From: Hedera helix | Taxonomy: Eukaryota; Streptophyta; Magnoliopsida; Apiales; Araliaceae | Assembly (NCBI GenBank): GCA_947179155.2 | Contig: OX359270.1 | Coordinates: forward strand, 19,441,556-19,505,555 | Reading direction: 5' to 3' | DNA length: 64,000 nt | Part shown: positions 14,057-26,326 of the stretch, piece after piece | How positions within the stretch are numbered: position 1 is the stretch's first letter | Layout of the letters: each line of letters starts with the position of its first letter | Translations under genes and position numbers: made by a program | Notes under the pieces: generated by a model | Seen by the model: only the letters and a program-made list of their open reading frames with translations | Databases searched by the model: none | What the model was told of the DNA's origin: nothing

Positions 14057-15272
14057 TGTTGGTTTATCAAAATATAACATACATACAATCTAATTGTAAT
14101 AGCACAATGGAAATAAATAAAATCAGATTTTAAAAATTTTACAAACCAATAACAATGATCTTTCTTATGCGATAATTATTAATTGAGGAACGATAAACGA
14201 TTTATACCTTTGTAGAACCAAGCTTCTACATGTACAAGTTCAATTTTCTTTAATCCTTCGTATTCTTCTTCAAATTCACCGATTAGATTTCACGAATTAA
14301 TGTTAACTCCCTAAGTGTATAGCCTCTAGAGGTGATCTACCAAGAGATCTATGAATTAAAGAAGTGAATTTTTGGTTTATCCAAATCATAGATGGCTAGC
14401 CCTAATTCTCTCTCCCTCTAACTCCTTATATGTAGATAATTATGAAGTACTCTCTCAATTCTTGTGAAAGAGTGTGTAACACTAATCCATAATAAGACTC
14501 CTCTTATTTATAAATATAGACAACCCTCCTAAACTATTTAGGATTAAGGTTTTAATTTAATTCTCAATCTAATTAGAAACTAAATTAATTAATTAAAATT
14601 ACTAAACCATTTAGGAACTTAATTATTTAATAATGAGATTATTTCTTATTAATTAATTACTAAACCATTTAGTTACTTAATTAGTTATTATAATTACAAT
14701 TCCTAAACCATTTAGGAATTTAATTATTTAATAATAATACTACTATTTATTAATTAATTCCTAAACTATTTAGGAACTAAATAGTAATAATAATAAAAAG
14801 ACTCATCTTATTAATTTATAATTAGTATTTTTAAAATACTAAATTATAAATATTAAGCTATTTAATTTATTCTATCACCATAGTATAAATTAAATATACT
14901 TAATTTATTATTATGATTATGCCATCCACTTTTAAAATAAATATTACTCTTTTGTAGTGTGACCTTTTAGGTTCTCCATATTAAACCGGTTGTAGAATAA
15001 ATTAATTATAACCATTATAATCATATTTATATAAATAAATTTAACCATTTAATTTATTAATAAATAATATTTATTCTTACAATAAGGGTAAACTCCTTTA
15101 GTGATCAACGACTTTTCAAATAATATATATTTCAACATTTAATCACAAAAGAACCTATTATGCGAATAATTTTCGTATAATTCAATCATTCTACCACTCA
15201 ATGTCTCAATCAAATATAAGACAAGAAATTTTTGTCAACCCTTATTTTATTTCATCATATGCATTTCAACTG
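14057..15272 (-). repeat. Copia 5' LTR, truncated, inverted relative to 8586-10600
   Basis: Begins TGTTGGTTTATC in the window, i.e. ends AAACCAACA in sense, and follows a PBS. It aligns in reverse with 8586-10600 through the stretch around ATGCATTTCAA at about 15272, after which similarity ends. The missing part is the LTR's 5' end. Contains AT-rich CTAAACCATTTAGG-type repeats. Confidence 0.7.
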
Positions 15273-15479
15273 AATTGCTACCACCCAAATAGGGTATTTT
15301 CTACCACAAAGCAACCACCCCAATCCAGACACATCATGTGATTAAAGAGAAATACCCTAAAAGAATTTGCACAATCCGTGTAGGAGAGAGAATGCACTGG
15401 ACAATCTTTGTAGGATGGTCACAACGTGGATGAAAGAACGTTTATCTGAGTAATGAGAGTGATTTGGTGAATGATACGT

Positions 15480-16371
15480 AGGTCGGAGATGATTCGTGGT
15501 TGTTTAAGAAGGCGTAGAGTTCAGCTAAAGAAAGGAGTGCAGGCTGTTTATGAAATAAAACCCCAACCGGGGTTTTTTTATTTTTCAGAATTTTGAACTA
15601 CCGTTGCGGCAGTGGTCGAGCACTACGGCGGTCAAGGCTACTGCTGGAAAAAAAATTCATGGACTAAAGCCACCGCTGCAGTGGTAACAAAGGAGTGCGG
15701 CGACGGCTGAACCTGCTGCTGGGCTTTATTTTTGCTATAATAAAATTTCTCTTTGGCTCAAGTTTTACATTGTACCTGAAAGTAATGTAATAATTTCATC
15801 AAAAATCAATTACTAAACATAATTTTGATCAAAAATCATAGAAATTTGCATTTAGCCATATAGCTATATTAATTAAAATATAATAATAAATAAGTACTAT
15901 TTAAATAAACATAAAAATAACAAAAACAAATTAATAATAATATATAATACCAAAATAGTAATAATGATAATATAATACTAAAATAGTAATAATGATATAG
16001 TACTAAAATAGTAATAATAATATAACACTAGAATAGCAATAATAATGGGTTGCCTCCCATTTAGCACTTTATTTAAAGTCTTGAGCTGGAATACTCCCTG
16101 ATTCACTTCTGGTCGGATAAGATCACTGAAGTCTTATGTCCTTCAACTTCACCCCCCAGTAATGCTTGAGCTATTGTCCTTTCATTTTGAATGTATTCTT
16201 GGATATTTCATCTTCAAGTTCCACCGCCCGATGAAGGAATACCATAGTAATAGTAAACAGCCCCTACCATCTTAATTTTAATTTTCCCGAAAAAAGTCTT
16301 AACCGAAAATTATAAAGAAGCACTTTCTAGCCATCCTCGAACCTTCGTTCCACTATTTTCTGATCATGCCA
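15480..16371 (-). repeat. Gy1 3' region and probable LTR remnant
   Basis: At 15601-15720 the motifs CCGTTGCGGCAGTGG, CACTACGGCGG and CACCGCTGCAGTGG resemble the GGCGGTGG/CCGCTGCGGCGG block of the 5' LTR at 62361-62402, so this is probably the other LTR, badly decayed. An 8-bp-stem hairpin AAAACCCC...GGGGTTTT lies at about 15557-15576. At 15940-16050 a unit of about 27 bp (AATACTAAAATAGTAATAATGAT) is repeated about four times. At 16047-16062 the sense-strand GGGAGGCAACCCA follows the pol end, a sequence often seen just after Athila pol. Assignment is by resemblance. Confidence 0.45.
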
Positions 16372-17250
16372 TCACTTTGTCTTTTCCTTATAAAATTTGG
16401 TGTTTTCATATGATTGAAGACAGGATTCATCCATCTCATTCAGCTGAAGGAATCGTTTCTCACCAGCTGTATGTACGTCAAAATTGAGCTTTTTGATTGC
16501 CCAATATGCATGATGTCCGAGTTCAACTAGTAAGTGACACGCTTTACCAAAAACCAAGCAATACGGTGACATCCTAATTAGTGATTTGTACGCTGTTCTG
16601 TAAGCCCACGATGCCTCATCTAATTTCCTCGACCAATCTTTTCTGTTGGGATTCACCATCTTTTCAAAAATATGCTTTATCTCTATATTATAAACTTCTG
16701 TTTGACCACTGGTTTCCAGATGGTAGGTCATAGCAATCTTATGGGAGACCCCATATTTAGTAAGGAGGGCAGCAAAATATTAATTGCAGAAGTGTGAACC
16801 CCCATCACTAATAATTGTTTGCGGACTGCCAAAGTGCAAAAAGATATTTTTTCGTAGAAAGTTAAGTACCATTTTGGAATCATTGGTCAGCAGAGCAACA
16901 GCTTCGACCTATTTGGGTACATAGTCTACAACGACTAGTATATATTGATTATTATAAGATGACGGAAATGATCCCATGAAGTCTATACCCCAAACATCAA
17001 AAAAATCAATTTCATGAATACTATTAAGGGGCATTTCATGTCTTTTAGAAATATTTCTCGTTCTTTGCCAATTGTCACATCTCACTACAAAAGAATGAGC
17101 ATCTTTAAACAAAGTTAGCCAGTAAAACCAAGACTGTAACACCTTCTCTGCCATTCTCTCCCCACCAAAATATCCTTCGTAATCAGATGAGTGACAGTGA
17201 TGAAACACATTTTCTATTTCCTCTTTTGGCAGACATCTCCTCAGAATCTG
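16372..17250 (-). pseudogene. Gy1 integrase, decayed
   Basis: Ty3/Gypsy integrase in several broken frames. The zinc-binding part (about 17208 leftward) keeps HH residues, but the CxxC pair reads CDNW, so a cysteine is lost. The first catalytic Asp appears in WGIDFMGSFP and the last part of the core in SGQTEVYN, which carries the catalytic Glu. Between the two halves (16731-16909) stops interrupt the frame; the region still reads as the conserved ...DGGSHF-like block in degraded form. No C-terminal chromodomain is seen, as expected for Athila elements. Confidence 0.8.
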
Positions 17251-17638
17251 ATCCGCATACTGCTAAAATAGGAAAGGATCATCCCAGACATAGAATCACA
17301 CATTACTCAAGAACTTTTTCCTTTGCTAATAACTTAAGTTTGGGGGTTACCTTGCCATTTTCACCTTTTTGCTCAGTTTTCTCTAACCTTAAGAGCTGAT
17401 CATCTACTTGGTTTACAATCCCCTTTTTATATCAAATCTCCAAAACAAATTCATGGAGCAGAAGAACCCATCTGATCAGCCTCGACTTGGTATCTTTATT
17501 GGATATTAAATACTTAATGGAAAAGTGATCAATGAAAATGATTACCTTCATTCCGATAAGATAGGATTAGAATTTGTCGAAGGCATGCACAACTGCAAGT
17601 AGTTATTTCTCAGCGGTTGTATAGTTAAGTTGTGCATC
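17250..17638 (-). pseudogene. Gy1 RNase H C-terminal part, decayed
   Basis: Minus-strand reading gives AQLNYTTAEK, a stop, then LLAVVHAFDKF and IDHFSIKYLI, the RNase H/connection region of Gypsy pol. At least four in-frame stops are visible. The right edge is the insertion point of the solo LTR at 17639. The preceding codons (ASKTLTDA) resume at 20262, so the two halves are exactly adjacent once the insertion and one TSD copy are removed. Confidence 0.8.
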
Positions 17639-20256
17639 TGTGACACCCCAAGATTTTAGAGGATTTTCAAATGAGAATTTTAGTTAATTATATAAAGGTT
17701 ATCAGATAAAACCTAGTTATGAATGACATAATATATTAAGGAGCAATTAAATGTAATTTATTATGTGATTAATATGATAGAAATGACCTATGTGGTTGAA
17801 TTGATAAAGCGAGACACTTGGCGTAAATAAGGGTCTATAGAACGTCTAAGGATTAGCTAGTTATTTAAAGTGCGTTAGTGATGAATCAGCTAATGAAATT
17901 ATGATAGATATGGAAATATGATGTTTAAATGTTATTATAATGGATTTAAGATGAATGATTGTTGTAATGCCTACATTAAGGCAATTTGAAAAAAAAATTA
18001 TGGTAGGACACTGGATTGTGTCAGTTTGTGATAGGATGAATGTATGTTTATGAATGTATTTGATGTAATAAAGAAAGAAGGATTAAAGTTAGAAAATAAA
18101 GAAAATAAGGACGTATATATGAATTGATGTTTTAAGTTATGAAAATTTATAGCGAGTTTAATGAATAGGCCCTAAGATATTATGTTACAGGAATAGCAAG
18201 GTAAGGCACGACAGAGTATGCACAGAAAATAAGGAATAATTTAACTTAATCGATATATTGGGATTAAAGAAATGATACCAAAATGAGGTGTGAATATTTG
18301 GAAAGTTGTGAAGAGATTGATATTATTGATTGAAATGAGGTATGTAGTTATACGATATGTAGAAATAGAAGGTAATACACCCGAATATGAGTAGAAGGAA
18401 TATAGATTGTATGTAGATTGAGAATTTGCATTATGTGGATAAGTAAAGAGACGTAAAATTTCGAAGAAGATATTATGAGTTTAAAAGGATAAATGACGAT
18501 GAATTTTGGTAATCCGAGTAAGGTTCGCTTTTCGAGGAAGCGCTTTATGTACAAATAAGTAATTCAAATATATTGAGATGTCGAAAAGTAAAATTGATTG
18601 AATGAAAAACCGAAAAGGGTTAGTAGAAAATTAAGAATGAAATGTTATGCGAATTGGCATTCATTGTGAATTTCTATTATTAATTAATGAAAAATTAATG
18701 TTCAAAGTGTGACAAGTATTTTGGGACAAGCCAGGTATGGATTAATTTGATGAGGAATAGAATTTAAGTATAATGAAACAAGTTTGGATTAAAAAGGGCT
18801 TGAAATGGTTTGGAAATAAGCAATTTATGAATATAAGGAATTAAAATTTCCTAGATTTTGTTGCTAAAGACAATGATGTCCTTGACAAATTGAAGAATGA
18901 CCATGGTATCCTAGAATGGTGTAATGACCAAGCTATCCTTGATTTGCAAAGTGAAATGTCTTAAATGGCATTACCATGCTAGGGTTAAATTAACTAAAGA
19001 GGAGTTAATTGCTAGCAATATACATACAACATATGTATGTATATATTTAGTAAGTATAAGCTAAGTTTACATAGTTTATTTCATTCTATCTTCCAAGTAG
19101 CAAGAGAGCTAAAGAGAGAAAGAGAAGAGAAAAACTAGGGTTCTTGCTAAGAGCTCAAGAGATTGACAACAAGTGAGCAAGAGAAGGAAGAACAAGCTAG
19201 CAAAGTGTAGTTTACAACCATAAGAAGGTTCAAATCTAGAAGGAAAGAAGCCATAAGAAGATAAGGTTCAGACTAGCAACCCGAGGCAAAGAAGGATAGA
19301 AAGGTCAAGCGAGGCAATACAGGTTAAGTATATAAAGCAGAACAGACAAGTTTTTCAGACTTAATTGTAATGATTATTTTATGTGAACTATATGATAGTA
19401 AAAGATGTGGAATGTGCCCTATGTGCAACTACGTGATTTAACTGCTAAGTGAAATATGTGACATTTAAGCATAGCATGGTTAAGTAAGGAATGCATGGCG
19501 CATAAATATAAATTGTAAGCATGAAAGGTGTTATCTGATTGACTTGCTAAGCCTATGTACTCACTCTTGCCATGAACTAACCTTTTCAGGTAAAGTACGA
19601 GAAGACCGGAAGTTCCGGTTAAGCTAAAGGTAAAGAGTGCTAAATGCATAGAGAAGCATGAAGGAAATTTGTTAAGTGTATCTGTGTAATGTTCCTGTAA
19701 AGCAGATAAATGTTAAACCTTAAAGGCGATAAGAATGGATGTGTGACTTGTAAATCTATAACGATAGCTGTGAATGTAATTTGTTATGAGAAATGTTGTA
19801 ACAAGATAAAATAAAGGTATTATCGGTAGTCGAGTTTTATATGTAATAAACTCGTATGTATGGTATTGATGTATATAAACAGGAACAAGGATGGAACAGG
19901 CGTAAGCAAGCAGAGTTATGTATGTATAGATTAATGATGATAAATTATTCACAGGTCATGTTATGTAAATCATAATATATTTGATTCTGATTATTGTAAT
20001 AGACTAGGTCACAATGAATAAATGTTTGACCTAAGTTTTAATGAATAGTAAGTAAACGTTACGTTCCTGAGACAGGTGATGATTGTAAGATAAATAAACA
20101 GATTTATGGACTATATTATGGTCAAATAATTTGTATAAAGGATAAGGATTAAGTTTTAACGCACGAGATTCCAGTTAATGTGGTTTAAAGTAATGATTAT
20201 CTTATTCAGACATAATTAGACTTAATTAAGGGAAGGTGGGATCTCGGTGTGCTATA
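17639..20256 (+). mobile_element. Solo Gypsy LTR inserted in Gy1, TSD GCATC
   Basis: A 2618-bp insertion beginning TGTGACACCCCAAG and ending GGTGTGCTATA, where the expected terminal CA has become TA. It is flanked by GCATC at 17634-17638 and 20257-20261. There is no coding sequence, PBS or polypurine tract, so this is a solo LTR left by LTR-LTR recombination. A CTTGCTAAG...CTCACTCTTGCC block near 19540 also occurs in the other solo LTRs, and with the opening similarity to 26327 it sets the orientation. Confidence 0.85.
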
Positions 20257-20734
20257 GCATCTGTCAGTGTTTTGCTTGCATAGTAAATGGTGTGGAAAAT
20301 CTTTTATTTCTATTGACCTAACACTGCCCCAATTGCATAGTCACTTGTATCACACATCAATTCAAAGGGTAACCCCCAGTCAGGAGAAACTACTATGGGA
20401 GCATAAATTAATTTCTTCTTTAGCATATCTAATGCTTCGATGCAGGCATTATCCACCTTGAATCCTTTTCTAGAAGGCTAAAAAGTGGCTTAGTGATTTT
20501 CAAAAAATCTTTTATAAATTGCCCATAAAAGCCTACATAGCCAAGGAAACTCCGAACTCCCTTTACAGATGATGGTGGTGGAAGCTTTTCAATGGTCTCT
20601 ATTTTTGCTTTATCGACTTCAATACCTTTTGTAGAGACTCTATGCCCTAGAATAATCCCTTCTTCCATCATAAAATGGCATTTCTTTCAGTTTAATACCA
20701 AATTTGTTTCCACACATCTCTTTAACACCATAGT
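20257..20734 (-). pseudogene. Gy1 RT C-terminus and RNase H start, decayed
   Basis: Continuation of the Gy1 polymerase. It reads TMVLKRCVETNLVLN, a stop, then KKCHFMMEEGIILGHRVS, VDKAKIETIEKLPPP and RSFLGYVGFYGQFIKDF: the RT thumb/connection and the start of RNase H, followed by CDTSDYAIGAVLGQ and SKTLTDA in a shifted frame. The longest open part is 20429-20671. Its right edge is the TAAAT target site of the Tekay-like element; the codons before it (CLEN) lie at 41473. Confidence 0.85.
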
Positions 20735-21964
20735 TAAATTATGACGCCCCCAAATTCAGACTATCTCAACCTCGTATTTAGTGTTCACGATCCAACACAT
20801 CCAACACCACTAAACAATATATATTACTATTATAAAAATAAATAAACATACATAGTTCATTTCAAAAGGGTTTACTACAGTCCCAAGGTCTCAACCTTAA
20901 CAAAATACATCACGACTATCCTATTAATATAAAAGGGATCATGATTTACAAAACAAAATAGTAATAACAAACTATTCCTAAAGCTTGCCCTTGCCCTTGT
21001 CCTTCTTGGAATGCTCAGGCTTAACTGCACTTAGTTCATGATATATATAGCGAGAGTAAGCAACTACTATGCTCAACAAGTTTAAAATAATTAATAAAGA
21101 CATATCATGAATAAACTGCGAATGAAATGAAGTACCAAACAATTGAAGGTAGTTGATGAATTTACTAATAGAATAATCAAAGTTTAAATGAAAAAATGAA
21201 GAATGATTATTTACTACTGAGTGGTCCAACCGACCATGAACATTGACAAGGAATCAATCATTTGAATGACCCTTTTATAATTCAGTTTGTACATAAGGGA
21301 TCAGTCTCTTGTATACCATGTGTATGCATACCATTAAACTCTGACCGTGTCAGACAAACGACACTTATAATTCCCTATTTAGGGGTTGTTCTCTCAATAT
21401 AAGATTTTCGCACCAACTACTGGTTTGGATAGCTTTCATAAACATTAACTTTATATGTCTAGCAAGAGCAAATAGCATAAACTATTTCTTGAACAGTTCA
21501 TGTAATGAAGAACTTTAAATAATTTATAGTTCAATAATAGAACAGTATTTCAAATGCACAAAGTGCGGATATCAATAATTTGCATTTATGTGGAGTAATT
21601 AACAATACATTAAACTACTAACATGCTTGAAAATAATAATTTAAATTTGAGTTAGGAAACTGGAGTGATGTCGCAAGCACCCAAAAATAAAATCTTATTT
21701 TGAAAAAATAAATATGTAGTAGTGCAAGTAAGAGTCGATCCCACAGAGAATGATTAATTTAATTTTATGTTTTGTAAACCAAAATTGGGGGGTTTTTAAT
21801 CAAAGAAATAATTTAAATAAAATTTACTAAAATAAAAATGCAAAATATAAATAAGAAGAAAAAGCCTTGGTTTAAGTTAACATCCACCATCAAGAATTTA
21901 CAACTGATCACTGATGCAAGAATAACTCAATTCATATTTTAAACATTCACAGTAGGCCAAAGTA

Positions 21965-23077
21965 CTACGTCACTCCTACTTCATGAATTTTGAGTACCCC
22001 ATCCATCACGTTATTCTTCATAGGTAAATTCAATCTCCCTTGCACGTGACATGAACGTTTTACGCCCTTTTTCACGAACAAATATTGGAGATAATTATGA
22101 AGATTCTTTAACTTTAGAATGGGATCCTGCAAAATAAAAGATGAAAATTTGTTATGAGTAAAATGTAATGGAATAGAAATAATTGCAATATTATCAAAAA
22201 TCATTGGCAAAAAATTTAATGAAGCTTCATCCTCCTTCAAATCTTATTTTAGCTCAATTGCTTCTTCTTCCTCTAACTTCAAATTGTTGGTAATTGCAAT
22301 CTCTAACTTTTTCTTGTTTATTTCCTCAACAACTTCCGCCACCTTAGGCATGTCATCATAAAAAATAACATCATTGTCTATATTAACACTGTCCGCTTTA
22401 TTGATGTTGTTTGTTTTCTCTTACTTCAGTGATGGAGGGACTGTCTTTTCTGAATCTTTTATATCGTTCTCATTTTTTAACACTTGTACACTTGTATTCT
22501 CTGTTGGATTATTCACCGTTTGAGAATGTAATTTTTTAGAATCTTGTTCCTCCAATTGACTAAGTGCGATTGCCATTTGGCCCATTTGTTTTTTCAAATT
22601 CTGTATATTTACCTTTGTTTCCTGTTGAAATTGCAAAGTGTTAGTGCTAAGTTGCTTAACTATATCCTCTAAAGACATATCAGAATTAAATGATTGGTCC
22701 TGTTAGTGTTCGGGGTATGAATGCAGGTATTGTTGATAACTTGGAAAATTCTGATTTGTAGACAGATTCATATATGGATTCTCATAGCCAAAATTAGGAT
22801 GATCCCTCCATCCCGAAGTATACGCGTTTAAATAGGGATCATATTTCCATTGGAGTTGACCAAGGAAACCACTTGCTATATTGATTTGTTCATAGAACTC
22901 CTCTCGAATAATGCGGCTCATATTAGTTGGATGTCCTACCACCGCACAAATCCTACAAGCTTCCATTTGTTGCGCATTACCTGCAACCATTTGATAAACA
23001 AGAGAAGTTAGGGTATCAATTTGTTGCTCAAGAGAAGAAATAGTTACCCCATTGACACAATCATGCATGACTTCCAT
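21965..23077 (-). pseudogene. Athila-type gag C-terminal remnant
   Basis: Minus-strand frames starting at 23077. The first (22703-23077) has a Cys/His cluster CRICAVVGHPTN followed by YDPYLNAYTSGWRDHPNFGY, typical of Athila gag. The next (22421-22678) has LEDIVKQLSTNTLQFQQET, the coiled region that follows. The last (21965-22240) is acidic and weakly conserved and may be the gag-protease linker. Stops separate the three. The N-terminal gag domain is missing upstream of 23077, where the leader begins. Not functional. Confidence 0.75.
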
Positions 23078-23189
23078 CCTTAACCTGCACCACTAAATTA
23101 AATTATGAAAAACTAAAATAATAAAATCTAAGAAAAATTACTAAATTAAATAAATATTTACTAAAGCACAAAATTAAATTAAAATCATT

Positions 23190-23206
23190 CCCCGGCAACG
23201 GCGCCA
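23190..23206 (-). other. PBS complementary to tRNA-Asp
   Basis: CCCCGGCAACGGCGCCA on the plus strand is the 3' end of plant tRNA-Asp including most of the acceptor stem; in sense the element carries its complement, TGGCGCCGTTGCCGGGG. It lies 5 bp inside the LTR edge at 23212. The match looks perfect over 17 nt. Confidence 0.85.
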
Positions 23207-23211
23207 AAATT

Positions 23212-24837
23212 TGGTGTGATGTCGCAAGCACCCAAAAATAAAATCTTACTTTGGAAAAATAAATATGTAGTATTGCAAGTAAAAGTCGATCCCACAGAGA
23301 ATGATTAATTTAATTTTATGTTTTGTAAACCAAAATTGGAGGGTTTTTAATCAAAGAAATAATTTAACTAAAATTTACTAAAATAAAATTGCAATAAATA
23401 AATAAGAAGAAAAAGTCTTGGTTTAAGTTAACGTCCACCATCAAGAATTTACAACTGATCACTGATGCAAGAATAACTCAATTCATATTTTAAACATTCC
23501 ACCGTAGAAAGAAATACTCGCAGGTGGAATAATTTTTCTCCTCTCTCCTTAATTTTAGATAATTAGACACACGCATTCTAAATTACCCTCACTATTAAAC
23601 AACCCCCGACACGTGCTAAAGATTTAATTTAATAGCAGCTTTAAGAATTAGAGAGATAGTTGAACTAAATAACACAAGCCACGCGTTTGCATTTAATTTA
23701 GATAAATATTTTTCCTAAGATAAAATAATCTTTTGATCTGCAAAACAATTATTAAACTTAGTTGTGTCACTAACAGAAGTAGATTAATATGAATAATAAA
23801 CTAGTAGTACTCTTAGCAATTAAACAGACCAATCATAAAATTAAGCACAGAAAAATACTCAATACTCAAAATATAAATTGAACAATTAAAATAAATTAGA
23901 TATCACAGTGTATAAATCTTGATGGCTTCAATCACTTAAACCAAGAAAAATAAATTAACTACTTATAATTGTAAAGAATACTAAATAATATAAGAGAGAA
24001 TTTTTCTAATAGAAAAGTTGTCTGTTACATTGTGTCTCAAGCCCTCTATTTATAGGCTCCATAAACCTCCTAACTTGTCCAAACCCTAATAGGATTTATA
24101 ATTAAAAATAAAAGAAAAATAAAATAATTATTATCCTAACCCTAATTGGAAGTCTAACTAAAATATTAAAAATAAAATAAAGAATTATTGCTTCCTTTTC
24201 CAAATTAAAATCAGATTTTTATTCTACTGATTTATCATTGCAGTGTAAGAAATCCAAAATAAGGAAGGAAAAGGAACAAAGTCTGCCAATCACGCGCCTG
24301 GGACCACATCATGAAGAGAGAGAAAAAAACTGTAACAGCCGCCTTTTTCCTTCAATACCGTTGGCGTGTGTCGATCACGCGCCCGTGCCATGCAGCCCAT
24401 CCCGCGCATTGCGCGGACCAGTGCTTTTGCCAAACGACGGTGTTTCCTTCCCAAGAATAAGCGCGCATCACCGCGCGCATTGCGCGTATGCAAGTTCCGG
24501 TTAATTACGAAAATGCCACCGGTCTTTGCAGGATTTACAGATTTGCCCCCAAGTATTAATTTTCCTACAAAAATAATATAAAATAATTAAAAATAATATA
24601 AAAATACTAAAAATCCTAAAAACACATAATAATTAATAAAACACCTAAAATACTAAAAATAAATAAAAACACATAAATATAAAGAAATATAAAATTACCT
24701 AAATTAACATAAATTAACTAAAACCCTATAAAATCTATTAAAACCAAAATAAGCTAAATAATTAGACATTTAAGCACATAATAAATATAAAAACTAAGTA
24801 TTAGGGAATAAAAATATCGTATAATTTAACCCTATCA
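23212..24837 (-). repeat. Athila-type 5' LTR
   Basis: A 1626-bp LTR, TGGTGTGATGTCGC...CCTATCA as read in the window. Its first ~290 bp is repeated at 21661-21950. A GC-rich island at about 24280-24500 holds CCGCGCATTGCGCGG (24401-24415), CAAACGACGG and CGCGCGCATTGCGCG, motifs also present in the unrelated Gypsy LTRs at 874 and 48594. Small ORFs over this island are composition artefacts. Confidence 0.85.
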
Positions 24838-25166
24838 GAAACTTGCCTCAGTCGTAGACTACAACTTAGACGACTTAAATTACTGTTCTTAAAAGACCTA
24901 ATATTAAATAGGTTTATCTATCAATTAGTAACCCACAGAGGATTTCATATATCATTATCAAACAGACTGTCACGTAAGCACATAATTCTCTATTTAGTAA
25001 CACGTAGCTTACACGATAATATTATCACACTTGGATAATATCTAAATTACCAGATAATATTATTATAATATTAATAATATCAAATTTCCTTACTAATGTT
25101 ATTAATTAATTAATAACATCTTAATTGATCACTACTATTTTAATTCCATTATAATATTTAACCATG

Positions 25167-25395
25167 TATTATTATTATTAATCATTTAATAATAACTTAA
25201 TCAATTACTATTATTATTAATTCTTTAATAATAATTTACTATTATTATTAATCATTTAATAATAATTTAACCATTTACTATTATTATTAATCATTTAATA
25301 ATAATTCAATATTTTATTATTATTAATCATTTAATAATAATTTAATCATTTACTATTATTATTAATCATTTAATAATAATTTAATCATTTTTCTA
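25167..25395. repeat. AT-rich hairpin-unit array (3' LTR copy)
   Basis: About seven tandem copies of a unit of about 38 bp with core TATTATTAATCATTTAATAATA. Each core is an inverted repeat (TATTATTAA / TTAATAATA) around a TCAT loop. The partner LTR has the same array at 38957-39200. Confidence 0.85.
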
Positions 25396-26326
25396 ATATT
25401 TTAACTAATATTATTATTTAATAATATTTTAAATCATTTAGTAATATTTAAAAACTTATACAATATAAAAGTAAATTATTTAATTATTTTATTAATTTCT
25501 TTACTCAATTCCTTTATTTATTATTTAGCATTTAAATAATAAATAACTAATTTAATTCCTTTTTATTTACTTTATTTATTATTTAATATTATTTAAATAA
25601 CAAATAATTAACTTTATGTATTATTTAATAAAATTAACTAATGCATAATTAATTATGCTATTATTTTATTTCTCTTAAGTCAACTGTATTTATCAAAAAT
25701 ACCTACTTGACTTATTATTTTTATATCTCTTGGATATCTTTATTATATTTTATTTTATACTCAAACTAATTTTCTTTTAATTTTCCAACCTTATTTATTA
25801 TTTTTAAATGGTCCATTTTTGTCCAAAATGACATCATTTATTAAAAATTTAATTTTTATTAAAAAATTCTAAAATTTCTACAGTAGCTTTCTACTATCAG
25901 ATAATTTCTACAGTAGCTTTCTATGGATCATTTCAAGACAGGAACTTTGGACAGATTTTGTGATTTTTCCTACTTTAAACAAACATGCATAAAATAAAAT
26001 CTACAAATCTAAATGACCCCAAGTCAGTCTTGTTAGATTCATATCTTCTTGAACTACTAGATTCCATAATCGAATCAATTTTTTGACATATCTTGGTCAC
26101 GAAAAATGGGCTGAAAGTGAACTATCAAATCAGGGTTTTCCGGCAAAAAATTAATTTCATGCTTTGATCAACTTTTGCAACATAAAAGCATATCAATACC
26201 CATGTTACACCCATTAAACAATAAATCTACTAGTCTAGCATCGATTTAAGCATAGAGGGTTTTGAAAATGATTTTCTTCCATAAAAATCACATAATACAT
26301 AAAGAAAGGTACAAGGCTAGGGTTTT

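Larger units (their letters stand above)
21661..24837 (-). mobile_element. Deleted Athila-type element inside LTR, TSD GAAAC
   Basis: An insertion flanked by GAAAC (21656-21660 and 24838-24842), absent from the matching place in the partner LTR (about 38632). It keeps a full 5' LTR (23212-24837), a tRNA-Asp PBS, and gag C-terminal coding. Only the first ~290 bp of the other LTR (21661-21950) remains, and pol is missing. The intact TSD with a truncated inner LTR edge implies an internal deletion after insertion, removing pol and most of the 3' LTR. Confidence 0.85.

Noticed and set aside
16050..16371. Possible env-like ORF after Gy1 pol
   Set aside because: No open frame or membrane segment is readable; too decayed to support a call.
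24238..24581. Overlapping Arg/Pro-rich ORFs on both strands
   Set aside because: Produced by the GC-rich island of an Athila-type LTR, where stop codons are rare in all frames.
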